From Paenibacillus gyeongsangnamensis (GTDB lineage Bacteria; Bacillota; Bacilli; Paenibacillales; NBRC-103111), in NCBI RefSeq assembly GCF_027533625.1, contig NZ_JAQAGZ010000007.1:124001-188000 (forward strand): DNA of 64,000 nucleotides. The letters run 5' to 3'. Below the pieces are notes generated by a model that saw nothing but the letters and a program-made list of their open reading frames with translations, was not told the DNA's origin and did no database searches. Positions within the stretch are counted from its first letter, which is position 1; every line of letters begins with the position of its first letter. Position numbers and translations under genes: made by a program. Shown one piece after another: positions 34,226-43,201 of the stretch.

Positions 34226-35816
34226 CGACGATTTCCAGGTACTTGACGGGATGAAGAAATCGATTCCGTGGGAAGCGCTTGAAGCCGAGTGGGTCGGCGA
34301 AGCGATGGACGGGCTGGAAGGCTTGGAGAAGATTCGCGAAACGGCCCCGGACATCGTGATCACGGATATTTACATGCCGGTGATGAACGGGCTGGAGATG
34401 ATCGAGCGGCTGCGGGCGGAACAGTTTCCCGGAGAAGTGGTCATCCTGAGCGGCTATTCGGATTTTCAATATGCGCGCCAGGCGCTGCGTCTGCAGGTGA
34501 GCGATTATTTGTCGAAGCCGGTGACGATGGAGGAGCTCGGCACCGTACTCGGCCGCGTTATTCAGGAGCTGGAGGCCAAGGAGCTGAGAAAGCTGGAGCA
34601 GGAGGAAATCCGGCGCAGACTGATGATGTACGAGCCGTTCGTTCAGAAGGAATGGCTGAAGTCGGTCGTTACCGGTACGCTGGACTGCGACTTGTCCGGG
34701 GAAAGCATCGCCATAGCGGAGCAATCCCGCTACACCGAGCGGAACCATCTCGTCATGGGGCTGGAGCTGATGAGCACCGACCGGATCTCCAACCTGACGC
34801 TGACGGATTGGAGCCTATTCCGCTTCGCCCTGGCGAACATTATCCGCGAGCTGCTGGCGGAGGATTGGCCGGACTCGGATTTCATCGAGCTGCACAGCCA
34901 TCATGCGGCTGTCGTTTTTCATATCGATCCGTCCATGCCGGCGGACGAAGCGCTGCTGCAGATTCAGGCCATAGCGAAGCGCATATCGGAATGTATCCAC
35001 CAGTACCTCAAGCTGCTGGTCCGTATCGGGCTCGGCGGGGTGAAGACGAGCTGGCGCGACATCTCCGATTCGACCGAGGAGGCGTTCCTGGACCTGCTGC
35101 AGCAGACGATCGTGCTCGAGCATGGCGACCGGCCAATCGTGTCGGCGGAGAAATCGTTCTCGATCCGGCCGATTAAATTTTATCAGGAGCTGGCCGAAGC
35201 GATCGCCTATTCCAAGGAAGAAGCGACGGAGCGCATTATCGACGATTATGTGCTGCAGCTGGAACGGATGCGGGATCAGGGAACGGTCACTCCGGCTTAT
35301 TTGCAGTATTTATGCCGGGAGCTGTGGACGATCCTCGCCTATTCGTTATATAGCACAGGGGTCGTGCTCGACGACCTGTTCCCGGGCATGTCGCTTGCGC
35401 AGGAGCTGGCTTCGGTTCAATCAACGGAAGATTTGCGCCGCTGGCTGCAGGACAAAATCCGCGTGATCGCCACCAGCCGCGGCTGGAGCGAGAACTCGAA
35501 GCATAAGGAAGCGGTCGACTTCATGATTCAATACGCCCATGACCGGTTTGCGGAGGAGATCAATCTCGAGGATTTGTCCAAGGAGCTGTATTTGTCCCGC
35601 AATTATTTGAACCAGATTTTCAAGAAGGCGACCGGCGAGACATTCACCAACTATGTGATCCGGGTACGCATGGAGAAGGCCAAGGCGCTGCTGAACGAAG
35701 GCAAATATATGATTTATGAGATCGCGGAGAAGGTAGGCTATAAGACGGTGCCGTATTTCAGCTCGGTCTTTAAGAAATATTACGGAATGAACCCGAGCGA
35801 GCTCGGCCGGAAATAG
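34203..35816 (+). CDS. YesN-type response regulator, AraC DNA-binding domain
   Basis: 537 residues. Receiver domain with D8-D10, predicted phospho-acceptor D55 in VITDIYMPVMNG and Lys in YLSKPVTMEEL; a long middle region; C-terminal AraC HTH pair (about 430-535) with LEDLSKELYLSRNYLNQIFKK and IAEKVGYKTVPYFSSVFKK. The binding-protein promoter begins 4 bp after the stop codon and carries a tandem GTGKTCA site that also occurs before the permease operon and the orphan lipoprotein, so this protein is the best candidate for a common activator. Confidence 0.93.
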   Translation: MWKILIIDDDFQVLDGMKKSIPWEALEAEWVGEAMDGLEGLEKIRETAPDIVITDIYMPVMNGLEMIERLRAEQFPGEVVILSGYSDFQYARQALRLQVSDYLSKPVTMEELGTVLGRVIQELEAKELRKLEQEEIRRRLMMYEPFVQKEWLKSVVTGTLDCDLSGESIAIAEQSRYTERNHLVMGLELMSTDRISNLTLTDWSLFRFALANIIRELLAEDWPDSDFIELHSHHAAVVFHIDPSMPADEALLQIQAIAKRISECIHQYLKLLVRIGLGGVKTSWRDISDSTEEAFLDLLQQTIVLEHGDRPIVSAEKSFSIRPIKFYQELAEAIAYSKEEATERIIDDYVLQLERMRDQGTVTPAYLQYLCRELWTILAYSLYSTGVVLDDLFPGMSLAQELASVQSTEDLRRWLQDKIRVIATSRGWSENSKHKEAVDFMIQYAHDRFAEEINLEDLSKELYLSRNYLNQIFKKATGETFTNYVIRVRMEKAKALLNEGKYMIYEIAEKVGYKTVPYFSSVFKKYYGMNPSELGRK

Positions 35817-35819
35817 TTT

Positions 35820-35886
35820 GTGGTCAATCGTATCATATTTTGTGTTCATTCCTCTTATTTTTCTCGAATCCCCCTGTTTATATAAT
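35820..35886 (+). promoter_or_regulatory. Tandem activator site and -10 of the binding-protein gene
   Basis: GTGGTCA at 35820-35826 and GTGTTCA at 35842-35848 (22 bp apart), then ATTCCTCTTATTTT as at 30458, and TATAAT at 35881-35886, again 39 bp after the second half-site. A 20-bp block is identical to the one before the permease operon. Confidence 0.78.
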
Positions 35887-35930
35887 AGGACTAGGAACAA
35901 GAAAACGCATACAGGAAGGGGATCTTCTCG

Positions 35931-37235
35931 ATGAACAAGCGGATGAAACAGTGGGGCATGCTGTCCATGACCGCATTGATGGCGGTAAGCATGGCGGCCT
36001 GCGGTTCAAACAATAAAGCGAGCGATACCAAGAGTGGGGCTGCGGCAGGCGCCTCCGACAACAAGCCGGTGAAGCTGCGCATCGTATGGTGGGGCTCGCA
36101 AGCCCGCCATGACGCAACCCTGAAGGCGCTCGACGCCTATACGAAGAAGCATCCGAACGTGACCTTCGAGCCGGAATTTTCCGGATTCGACGGCTATGCC
36201 GACAAGCTGGCGACGCAAGCGGCGGCGAAGAACGCTCCGGATATTATTCAGATGGATCCGGCCTGGTTGGCCGAATATGCGGGCCGCAACCAGCTGGCCG
36301 ACCTATCCAAGGGCATTAATACGGGCGATGTGGACAAATCGCTTGTCGACTCCGGCAAATACAAGGACAAGCTTTACGCGATCCCGCTCGGCAACAACGC
36401 AACCGGCATGGTATTCAACAAGAACGCAGTCGACAAGCTGGGCGTAACGCCTCCCGCGAACGGCTGGACCTGGGACCAGTATTTCCAATTCGGCAAGGAC
36501 GCCAAGGCCAAGCTGGAGAAAGACAAATATGTCCTGATGGACGCAACCAGCGATTATACGGTGTATTCGGCTTATCAAATCAGCCAAGGCAAAGGCTATC
36601 CGATCACCGTCGACGGCAAGTTCAACATCGACAAGGATACGTATCTGGCTTTTGTGAAAAAGTACTCCGAGCTCCGTAAGGACGGGGTCGTTCCGCCGCC
36701 GGACATCGCGACGACGGACAAAGAGTCCGACGCGAAGCTGGACCTGATGAACAACGGCACGGTGCTGATGAAACGCAGCTTTGCCGCGTTATTCCCGGGC
36801 TATGACGGCGTAAAGCCGGGCGCTTACACGCTCGTAACGCAGCCTAAAGGCACCCAATCCAGCGGCTGGCTGAAGCCTTCGATGTTCTGGTCTGTCAGCG
36901 CGGATTCCAAGTACATCGAAGAGTCGAAGAAATTCATCGACTGGTTCATCAACGACCAGGAAGCCGCCGACATTCTGACGACGACCCGCGGCGTCCCTGT
37001 GTCCAGTAAGGTTCTCGATTATTTGACGCCGAAGCTGACGGCCGCCGATAAGCTGCAGGTCGACCTGATCAAGAGCGTGGCGCCGGACGCTCAGCCGTTC
37101 AACCCGGGAGCGAAGGGCTGGAGCAACTACACGTCCAAAGACTTCAAGGATATCGGCGAAAAAATCATGTTCGGCAAGATTACGCCGGAAGCGGCTTATG
37201 ACGAGCTCGTGAAGAAGGCGAAGGATTACCAATAA
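35931..37235 (+). CDS. Sugar ABC transporter substrate-binding lipoprotein
   Basis: 434 residues with a lipoprotein signal (lipobox MAAC, Cys24). Family-1 binding-protein fold: VKLRIVWWGSQARHDATLKAL, PEFSGFDGYADKLATQ, NAPDIIQMDPAWL, and AIPLGNNATGMVFNKN. GGAAGGGGA precedes the ATG. It belongs to the two permeases encoded 4 kb upstream and shares their promoter architecture. Ligand unknown; uronide or pectin-derived sugar inferred from context. Confidence 0.92.
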   Translation: MNKRMKQWGMLSMTALMAVSMAACGSNNKASDTKSGAAAGASDNKPVKLRIVWWGSQARHDATLKALDAYTKKHPNVTFEPEFSGFDGYADKLATQAAAKNAPDIIQMDPAWLAEYAGRNQLADLSKGINTGDVDKSLVDSGKYKDKLYAIPLGNNATGMVFNKNAVDKLGVTPPANGWTWDQYFQFGKDAKAKLEKDKYVLMDATSDYTVYSAYQISQGKGYPITVDGKFNIDKDTYLAFVKKYSELRKDGVVPPPDIATTDKESDAKLDLMNNGTVLMKRSFAALFPGYDGVKPGAYTLVTQPKGTQSSGWLKPSMFWSVSADSKYIEESKKFIDWFINDQEAADILTTTRGVPVSSKVLDYLTPKLTAADKLQVDLIKSVAPDAQPFNPGAKGWSNYTSKDFKDIGEKIMFGKITPEAAYDELVKKAKDYQ

Positions 37236-37245
37236 ACCGCAGCGG

Positions 37246-37285
37246 AGACTGCCGGAAGCGTTTGCCCATTCCGGCAGTCTTTTTA
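37246..37285 (+). terminator. Rho-independent terminator after the binding protein
   Basis: AGACTGCCGGAA pairs with TTCCGGCAGTCT around GCGTTTGCCCA, followed by TTTTT. It stands only 22 bp before the isomerase gene, which must be reached by read-through or an unseen promoter. Confidence 0.9.
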
Positions 37286-37306
37286 CTGGAGAGAGGGAGA
37301 TGAAGC

Positions 37307-38134
37307 ATGGTAACTTTGACAGGATTTGCTGATGAAATATCGCCGGATTTGGAGGTGCAGCTGGATGTGCTGGCTTCCGAGGGCATCTCGCATTTGGAGC
37401 TTCGCGGGGTGTGGGGGAAGAACGTGCTAGAGCTGAGCGACGAGGAAATCGACCGCGTGAAGGCGAGACTCGATGAGCGGGGCTTCAAGGTATCCTCCAT
37501 CGGTTCGCCCATCGGGAAGATCAAGATTACCGACCCGTTCGAGCCGCATATCGAGCGGTTCCACCGTTCGGTGTATGTGGCCAAGGCGTTGAATGCGCCT
37601 TATATCCGGATCTTCTCGTTCTTTCTGCCGGAGGGCGATGAGCCTTCCGTCTACCGCAGCGAGGCGCTCAGCCGCATGAAGCGGTTGGCCCGGCTGGCGG
37701 AGCGGGAAGGCGTCGTCCTGCTGCATGAGAACGAGAAGGAAATTTACGGCGATAACGGCGAACGCTGTCTGGAGATTCTGCAGGCGTGCGATTCCCCGAA
37801 CGTCCGGGCGGCCTTCGATCCGGCCAATTTCGTACAGTGCGGCGTGCGCCCCATGTCGGAGGCTTACCCGCTCGTGAAGGACTACGTCGCTTACTTCCAC
37901 ATCAAGGATGCGCTGATGGCGAGCGGCAAGGTCGTTCCCGCAGGCGAGGGCGACGGCGAGCTGAATCAGGTGGTGGCCGAGCTCGGGCGCCTCGGCTACG
38001 GCGGCTTCCTGTCGTTGGAGCCGCATCTGTCCGCTGCTGAGACGTTTCAGGGCTTCAGCGGCCCCGAGCTCTTCGTGGTGGCCGTAAAAGCGCTCAAGAA
38101 GCTGCTGGCGGAAGCGGACATCGCTTGGAATTGA
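37307..38134 (+). CDS. TIM-barrel sugar isomerase/epimerase
   Basis: 275 residues of the xylose-isomerase-like (AP_endonuc_2) TIM-barrel family. Likely metal ligands are the Glu of LLHENEKEIYG, the Asp of AAFDPANF, the His of AYFHIKDA and the Glu of LSLEPHL. Members interconvert keto-sugars or act on inositol and uronate intermediates; the exact substrate cannot be read from sequence. AGAGAGGGAGA is the ribosome site. Position at the end of the importer locus suggests it acts on the imported sugar. Confidence 0.9.
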   Translation: MVTLTGFADEISPDLEVQLDVLASEGISHLELRGVWGKNVLELSDEEIDRVKARLDERGFKVSSIGSPIGKIKITDPFEPHIERFHRSVYVAKALNAPYIRIFSFFLPEGDEPSVYRSEALSRMKRLARLAEREGVVLLHENEKEIYGDNGERCLEILQACDSPNVRAAFDPANFVQCGVRPMSEAYPLVKDYVAYFHIKDALMASGKVVPAGEGDGELNQVVAELGRLGYGGFLSLEPHLSAAETFQGFSGPELFVVAVKALKKLLAEADIAWN

Positions 38135-38148
38135 TTCGTTGGACGTGT

Positions 38149-38174
38149 GAAACCCGGCTAGGATGCCGGGTTTC
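38149..38174 (+). terminator. Terminator-like hairpin before repeat A copy 2
   Basis: GAAACCCGGC pairs perfectly with GCCGGGTTTC around TAGGAT but the T tract is absent; the repeat begins 7 bp later. A near-identical hairpin with a full T tract follows the repeat at 38393, as if the element had entered a duplicated terminator. Confidence 0.7.
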
Positions 38175-38180
38175 TCAGGT

Positions 38181-38391
38181 TGCCCGGAAAGTGGTGAATG
38201 GAGGTAATAGATGTTACGAAGGGGTGGGGTATCTACTTCCGGTCGCTGTTGTCTGCAGGAAATTTTTTATTCTAAGCCGCTTAGCAGCGGATATTTCCCG
38301 CAGACAAAGGCGAACGCTATCGCTCCTCCAATAGATACCCCACCTCCGTTGTTCTCTATTCTTGTCAACAGCCGCTTTCTAGGGCACTCTT
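38181..38391 (+). repeat. Foldable intergenic repeat family A, copy 2
   Basis: 211 bp, same length and orientation as 25018-25228 and clearly alignable over the whole length, with scattered substitutions. Keeps the GGTGGGGTATCTACT / inverted partner and the nested TTGTCTGC hairpin. Marks the left side of the AT-rich sulfatase island. Confidence 0.9.
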
Positions 38392-38392
38392 T

Positions 38393-38426
38393 GAAACCTG
38401 GCACCGAAGCCGGGTTTCTTTTTTTT
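38393..38426 (+). terminator. Rho-independent terminator after repeat A copy 2
   Basis: GAAACCTGGC pairs with GCCGGGTTTC around ACCGAA, followed by eight or more T residues. Confidence 0.88.
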
Positions 38427-38498
38427 ATATAAAAGATGGTATAGTGTACATAAGAAACGAAACAAGGAAGCAGTACATCTTCTAAGGAGGGCATGATC

Positions 38499-38972
38499 AT
38501 GAATCCATCCGTCTCGAATGAAGTTTCGGACGAAGTCCAAGCTCTGTACCGGCGTCTGCTCAAAGCGTGGAATGACCAGGATGCCAGGGCAATGGCTGAT
38601 CAATTCACGGAGGATGGCGAGAGCATCGGATTCGACGGAAGCCAGTCGATCGGACGGGAGGAGATTTATTCGCACCTCAAGCCGATCTTCGAGGATCATC
38701 CGACCGCCCGGTTCGTGAGCATCGTGAAGAATGTGCGCCATCTGGGTACGGGTGTCGTCATGCTGCGGGCGATAGCGGGGATGGTGCCTCGCGGGCAATC
38801 CGACCTGCAGCCTAAACTCAATACCCAACATACGGTAGTTGCTGTACAAGGCGAAGGACGTTGGAGGATCCAGCTGTTTCAGAATACCCCGGCCCAGTTC
38901 CACGGGCGTCCTGAATTGGTCGAGCAAATGACGGAAGAGCTAAGGGAGCGGCTTAGTGAGGCCGCTTTTTGA
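38499..38972 (+). CDS. SnoaL/NTF2-like (SgcJ/EcaC family) protein
   Basis: 157 residues from the ATG at 38499, with AAGGAGG 8 bp upstream; the ATG at 38493 is too close to it. Cone-shaped NTF2-like fold with VQALYRRLLKAWNDQDARAMADQFTEDG and a C-terminal RWRIQLFQNTPAQFHGRPE. Such proteins bind small hydrophobic ligands or act as isomerases; no specific function can be given. Stand-alone gene between two terminators. Confidence 0.85.
   Translation: MNPSVSNEVSDEVQALYRRLLKAWNDQDARAMADQFTEDGESIGFDGSQSIGREEIYSHLKPIFEDHPTARFVSIVKNVRHLGTGVVMLRAIAGMVPRGQSDLQPKLNTQHTVVAVQGEGRWRIQLFQNTPAQFHGRPELVEQMTEELRERLSEAAF
38947..38970 (+). terminator. Terminator overlapping the SnoaL-like stop codon
   Basis: AGCGGC pairs with GCCGCT around TTAGTGAG and is followed by TTTT, the last T being part of the TGA stop. 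Confidence 0.7.
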
Positions 38973-39000
38973 CGGTACTGATGAATAAAAGAAAGCAGCA

Positions 39001-39044
39001 GCCGTCCGGAACGTAAGATGAATGTTCCGGACGGCCGCTTTTTA
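39001..39044 (+). terminator. Rho-independent terminator at the edge of the AT-rich island
   Basis: GCCGTCCGGAAC pairs perfectly with GTTCCGGACGGC around an 11-base loop, followed by CGCTTTTTAT. Immediately after it the base composition becomes AT-rich. The remaining 250 bp to the sulfatase gene show nothing else. Confidence 0.88.
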
Positions 39045-39292
39045 TGAACTATCCTTTAAGTATTTTTGTATTTTCATATAGTGTTACACACGATATGTGG
39101 ACATCCGTTTTTTGAAGAACGGATATTACTGTTGGATCTCTTAGCGAAGTGCCGCGGCACTTACTTTAGAAAAAGCAACTTCTACCTTGAAACTGACAAC
39201 TGGCCATAAATCAAAAAGCAGAAAGGTTCAGTGAATCGGCAATATTTTCTTCTCAGATATGCAGATGGGGCGTTTTCTTTACAGTAGTACTA

Positions 39293-40789
39293 TTAATAGT
39301 AACGCCTTCCGAAAGTCATCGGCCGATTCGGCATATTAAAACTCGCTTCTCTTGTTGTTGCCACCAAGTCATTATGTTCCATCATCATTGTATCTTCGTT
39401 ATTCAAACACCATTTGATCAAATAATCTCTCATGGTGTTTTTGAGTTCCTGGATGAAGGACTTCTCACTAGAAATTAGATTATGAAGCTCATAAGGATCG
39501 TTCACCTGATCATAAAGTTCTTCTACACCACCATGTTGATTATAAATGTATTTCCAATGTTTATTCACTACCATGTATTGTTGATATGGATGATCATTGC
39601 ACTGGGAAATATAAAAATCGCGCAAGGGTTCATCTTTAAGCATCGCAGAGGTCAAATCTATCCCGTCCACTTCTTGATTAAGCACTTCACCGGTAAAGGA
39701 AAGAATGGTTGGCAGAAGATCTTGAAGTCCTGCTAATTCAGTACAAACCTTTCCCTTGGGTAATTTTCTAGGGTAGGAGATAAGCAAAGGCACTCGAACA
39801 GATCCGTTATAAAAAATTTGCTTAAAATAAAGACCGAAATCTCCCAGCATTTCACCATGATCTGAAGTATAGATGACAACCGTATCTTCACGTAAACCTT
39901 TCTCTTCGAGAAAATCGAGCAGTCGACCTACCTGCTTATCCTGATGCGTTATTAAACCGTAATAATAAGCCTTAATAACTTTTTTGGCTTCAGGTGAAAG
40001 CAAATCCCACATATTTTTGTAATGACTGGCCACTTTCAAATCTAACCCACGCTCAATTAAATCGTCTAGACTTCCAATTGGCTCTGGCATGTCACGCGGG
40101 TCGTACATTTGATCATAGGGATGCGGCGGATCAAACGCAGAGTGTGGCTTTGGAAAAGATGTCCACATGAAAAATGGCCGATCCGATTGTTGAGAAATAT
40201 GATTTTGAATATATTCAAGTGAACGATCTACTACCCAAGTGTCGACATAATACTCCTGTGGGATAACACTCGCTGCAGCATAAACATCATTATTGCCAAG
40301 CCCGTTCCCACGGGAATACCCGCCCCAACCGACAGTATATAAATAATCATGGTAATCTTCCAGACCTTGTAAATTGCCTTTTGGATCATATTTGCTCAAG
40401 ATTCTTCCGGACTCCATCAATTCCACATGCTTCAACCCATGAACATTTCGCTGTTGTCCCGGTGGAGCATAAGGCTCGTAATGAAGCTTCCCGACAGCAT
40501 AGGTTTCATACCCTCGTTGATTCAATTCCTCACCCAATAAAGGGAAACCTTCTCGAATAGTTCCGCCGTTGTTCTTGATCCCAGTACATTTATGTGGATA
40601 ACACCCCGTTGTTAAACTGGCCCGTGCAGGTACGCATATGGGATTCGGTGTAAACATATTCGAGAAATTAACTCCATTTTCAGCAATACGATTCAGGTTC
40701 GGTGTCTTGATAAATTCATTGCCATTGCATTCTATAGCATCGTGTCGAAGTTGATCGCACATGATGAACAAAATATTAGGACGATTCAT
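39293..40789 (-). CDS. Type I sulfatase
   Basis: 498 residues, no signal peptide, so cytoplasmic. N-terminal metal-binding NILFIMCDQLRHDA, the formylglycine signature CVPARASLTTG (Cys to be converted), GKLHYEP, and the second metal site VVIYTSDHGEMLGDFG. A Cys-type sulfatase that hydrolyses a sulfate ester, probably on a sugar. It lies 129 bp downstream of another sulfatase on the same strand and is probably co-transcribed with it. Ribosome site is weak. No sulfatase-maturing enzyme lies in this window. Confidence 0.93.
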   Translation of the reverse strand: MNRPNILFIMCDQLRHDAIECNGNEFIKTPNLNRIAENGVNFSNMFTPNPICVPARASLTTGCYPHKCTGIKNNGGTIREGFPLLGEELNQRGYETYAVGKLHYEPYAPPGQQRNVHGLKHVELMESGRILSKYDPKGNLQGLEDYHDYLYTVGWGGYSRGNGLGNNDVYAAASVIPQEYYVDTWVVDRSLEYIQNHISQQSDRPFFMWTSFPKPHSAFDPPHPYDQMYDPRDMPEPIGSLDDLIERGLDLKVASHYKNMWDLLSPEAKKVIKAYYYGLITHQDKQVGRLLDFLEEKGLREDTVVIYTSDHGEMLGDFGLYFKQIFYNGSVRVPLLISYPRKLPKGKVCTELAGLQDLLPTILSFTGEVLNQEVDGIDLTSAMLKDEPLRDFYISQCNDHPYQQYMVVNKHWKYIYNQHGGVEELYDQVNDPYELHNLISSEKSFIQELKNTMRDYLIKWCLNNEDTMMMEHNDLVATTREASFNMPNRPMTFGRRYY

Positions 40790-40918
40790 CAGTAATTCGA
40801 CCCTACTTTCATTATGTTTTACAAAGTATTTGTTTCGACCCTCTCATAGGAACAACGTAAAACCAGGTTTACAAGAAAATGCTCGCTGATTTCAGCAGGA
40901 AAGAAAAATACAAAAAGC

Positions 40919-42238
40919 TTATTCATAATCACTAATGCTAGGACTGAGGCAATCTCGTTTGTTGATTCTTGCACGCTCGGGTTTTTCCACCTTCCCTTTT
41001 AAAAGGTGATCATCAGTTTCCTCCATCCACTGCCGAAGCCTGCTTGCAAGCTCCTGATAAATCGGCAGGTAATCGTTATTGCCAATTAAATTTGTTCTTT
41101 CCATTGGATCCAGGTACAAATCAAATAAAAATTCCCTATCCTTTGATGTAGACAAATATCCGTTTTGTACCAAAAAAGTTTTGCTTAAGCTATCGTCTAT
41201 ATTGGCGGGAACCGGTTTATCCCAGTCATCGAAAAACCGAATTAATTTATAACGTTCAGTTCGGATACAACGCATTGGTTCATAAGCCGCATGATACGTG
41301 ACCTCCGCAAAAATCTCATCATGAACCTTTTCTTTTTCCTTTTGCAATATGGGCATAAGGGATTCACCCTGCAGCCATTCAGGCCTTTCGATCCGAAGCA
41401 TGTCGCAAATTGTGGGAAATAAGTCAATTTGCGAGACTAATGTATCCAAGGCTTCTCCTTTTCTTTGATTCCCTGGGAATCTAAGAATCAAGGAAACGCC
41501 AATCCCCGTATCAAACAAATTACATTTCATAAATGGAAAGGCGAGGCCATGATCAGTGGTAAAAATGACCAAAGTGTCGTTTTCCAGACCGGTTTCTTTT
41601 AACGCTTCCATGACAATCCCAAAACATTGATCAACCACTTTAGCAGATGACATATATCGTGCCATTTCCACCCGATTGTCGTGATTGTCGTAAAGAGGGA
41701 AGGGTGGAGCAACATAGTTTGGATTGATTTCTTCTGATATCTGAGGAAATTCGCGATGGGTATTAAACAATCCTAACGAGAGAAAGAAAGGTTTTTTATG
41801 TTCCTTTCTAAGAAAATCGGCAACCGTTCTGGCGCGTTTCATATCCCATTCGGTCCAATCGGTATTGTAACTTCCCATGTTATAATCCTGTTCATCCAAA
41901 ATCCGGTCATAACCGATCATATTAGCAGACGGTGCCTCGTGTTGAATTCCGCACAAAACCGTTTCCAAACCGTTTTGGCCTAAAAACTGTGCAAGATGTT
42001 GACTATAATCGTTAAGTTGAAAGCCTCTATGGGCAAGGCCAAGCATCCCCGTTGAATGAGGAGCCATACCAGTCAGTAAGGCACTGCGGCTTGGGGAACA
42101 GGTCGGACCTGCGCAATAAGCGTTCCGGAAAATGGTCCCTTCTTCCGCAAACTTACTGAGGTTTGGCGTAGGAACGTTGTAACCGTAGGGTTCTATCCAT
42201 CGTCCCGTATCATGCGTGTGTAAATAGATAACATTCAT
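40919..42238 (-). CDS. Type I sulfatase (heparan N-sulfatase-like subgroup)
   Basis: 439 residues from the ATG at 42238 with GGAGG upstream; the extension to 42265 overlaps that site. The chain begins MNVIYLHTHDTGRWIEPYG, resembling the sulfamidase-like branch, then PTCSPSRSALLTG (formylglycine Cys), GIQHEA and VIFTTDHGLAFPFMKCNLFD (metal site). Cytoplasmic by absence of a signal peptide. A 45-bp remnant of a paralogue lies at 46416, and a broken MFS gene precedes this one, which supports a former MFS-sulfatase pair here. Substrate unknown. Confidence 0.92.
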   Translation of the reverse strand: MNVIYLHTHDTGRWIEPYGYNVPTPNLSKFAEEGTIFRNAYCAGPTCSPSRSALLTGMAPHSTGMLGLAHRGFQLNDYSQHLAQFLGQNGLETVLCGIQHEAPSANMIGYDRILDEQDYNMGSYNTDWTEWDMKRARTVADFLRKEHKKPFFLSLGLFNTHREFPQISEEINPNYVAPPFPLYDNHDNRVEMARYMSSAKVVDQCFGIVMEALKETGLENDTLVIFTTDHGLAFPFMKCNLFDTGIGVSLILRFPGNQRKGEALDTLVSQIDLFPTICDMLRIERPEWLQGESLMPILQKEKEKVHDEIFAEVTYHAAYEPMRCIRTERYKLIRFFDDWDKPVPANIDDSLSKTFLVQNGYLSTSKDREFLFDLYLDPMERTNLIGNNDYLPIYQELASRLRQWMEETDDHLLKGKVEKPERARINKRDCLSPSISDYE

Positions 42239-42284
42239 GCCAATATATCCTCCATCATCTATCAATTTATGATTTTTTTTGAAT

Positions 42285-42615
42285 ATCCAGATTTGTTCTT
42301 AAATACATTCCAAGAATTGCGCCCAGTTGAATAAATGTGGTTAACTCGAAGGACGCTGCAATCGAATTGCCGACACCATATCTTAGGATATACGGCGTAG
42401 CTTTTTGAGAAAAAGGTGAAAGTATGCTCCGAGTTTGCTACCGGCTTCTGCAGCCTCCTGCATTCTTCTAACTATCGCTAGCCAAACGGGAGATTCGGGC
42501 AGGCTGCTTCTTGCGAGAAAAATGATAGCGGATGGGACAACTCCTAAATTGAATAGCCATCTCCATGCATTCTCACTCGTTTCTTTGAAAAGCAGTCCCA
42601 TTGCCGACGCAGCGA
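42285..42615 (-). pseudogene. MFS transporter remnant
   Basis: On the minus strand, AASAMGLLFKETSENAWRWLF through SLPESPVWLA matches residues about 148-200 of the intact MFS protein at 45099. After an internal deletion and frame change, FSQKATPYILRYGVGN through IQLGAILGMY matches residues about 250-290. The N-terminal third and C-terminal third are missing. The remnant lies 47 bp upstream of a sulfatase on the same strand, mirroring the intact MFS / sulfatase-remnant order on the other side of the island. Confidence 0.85.
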
Positions 42616-42796
42616 ATCAATTAATTATCAAATTATGCCTAATTTTGCACAATTATATTCTCTAAGCAGCCATATTTTAAATTATTGTTTCGAGCATCGA
42701 CCTCCATATGAACATATCTTAACTCAGTGATTTAAAGAACTAACTAAGATAGGTATTTCGTTTTCAAAACGAAATAATGACAATTATTCTTTTTAA

Positions 42797-42900
42797 GTTG
42801 ATAAGAATTTATAAGTTTTTCGCGGGCTTATAGCTTCACATCAACCTTGGTAAACGCGCTGGACCTTGTTAGACAAGGGCAGCGTAGCCGTTTATCCTGG
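42797..42900 (+). repeat. Structured intergenic repeat family B, copy 2
   Basis: 104 bp similar to 28784-28885 from GTTGATAA to TTTATCCTGG. In the 3' hairpin one terminal U-G pair of copy 1 becomes U-A here (CGCT / AGCG), consistent with a conserved fold, although one mismatch is also introduced. The rest of 42616-42796 is AT-rich and without features. Confidence 0.8.
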
Positions 42901-42904
42901 TGTC

Positions 42905-42920
42905 AGAACTAATTAGTTCT
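42905..42920. promoter_or_regulatory. Perfect 16-bp palindrome upstream of the ROK regulator
   Basis: AGAACTAATTAGTTCT is a perfect palindrome, 5 bp after repeat B. A second dyad, TGATAA-TACT-TTATCA, is at 42960-42975. Both lie in the control region between the MFS remnant and the divergent ROK gene and are candidate operators; no binding evidence exists. Confidence 0.35.
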
Positions 42921-43201
42921 TATGGATAATTAAATTACGGATTTAAAGCAATGTCAAGTTGATAATACTTTATCATATGAATTAAAATAATTATATAAAT
43001 CAATAAAGTGATGCTATATAGTAATTTATAATAATTAAATTAGTGTTGTCGAAAATACAGAAGACGACCATACTCATTCATAAGCTAATGCAAGTAGGAG
43101 CAGTGCCTTATCGGCTTTGCCGTTACGAGAATTTACTGGTTCCAATGTACTGGACCCGATATACTTATTACTGTGTAGAAATACGAGAAAGGGTTAAAAA
43201 A

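Noticed and set aside
43043..43201. 53-residue N-terminal extension of the ROK regulator
   Set aside because: No ribosome site at 43043; the HTH domain begins just after the ATG at 43202, which has GAAAGGG at proper distance.
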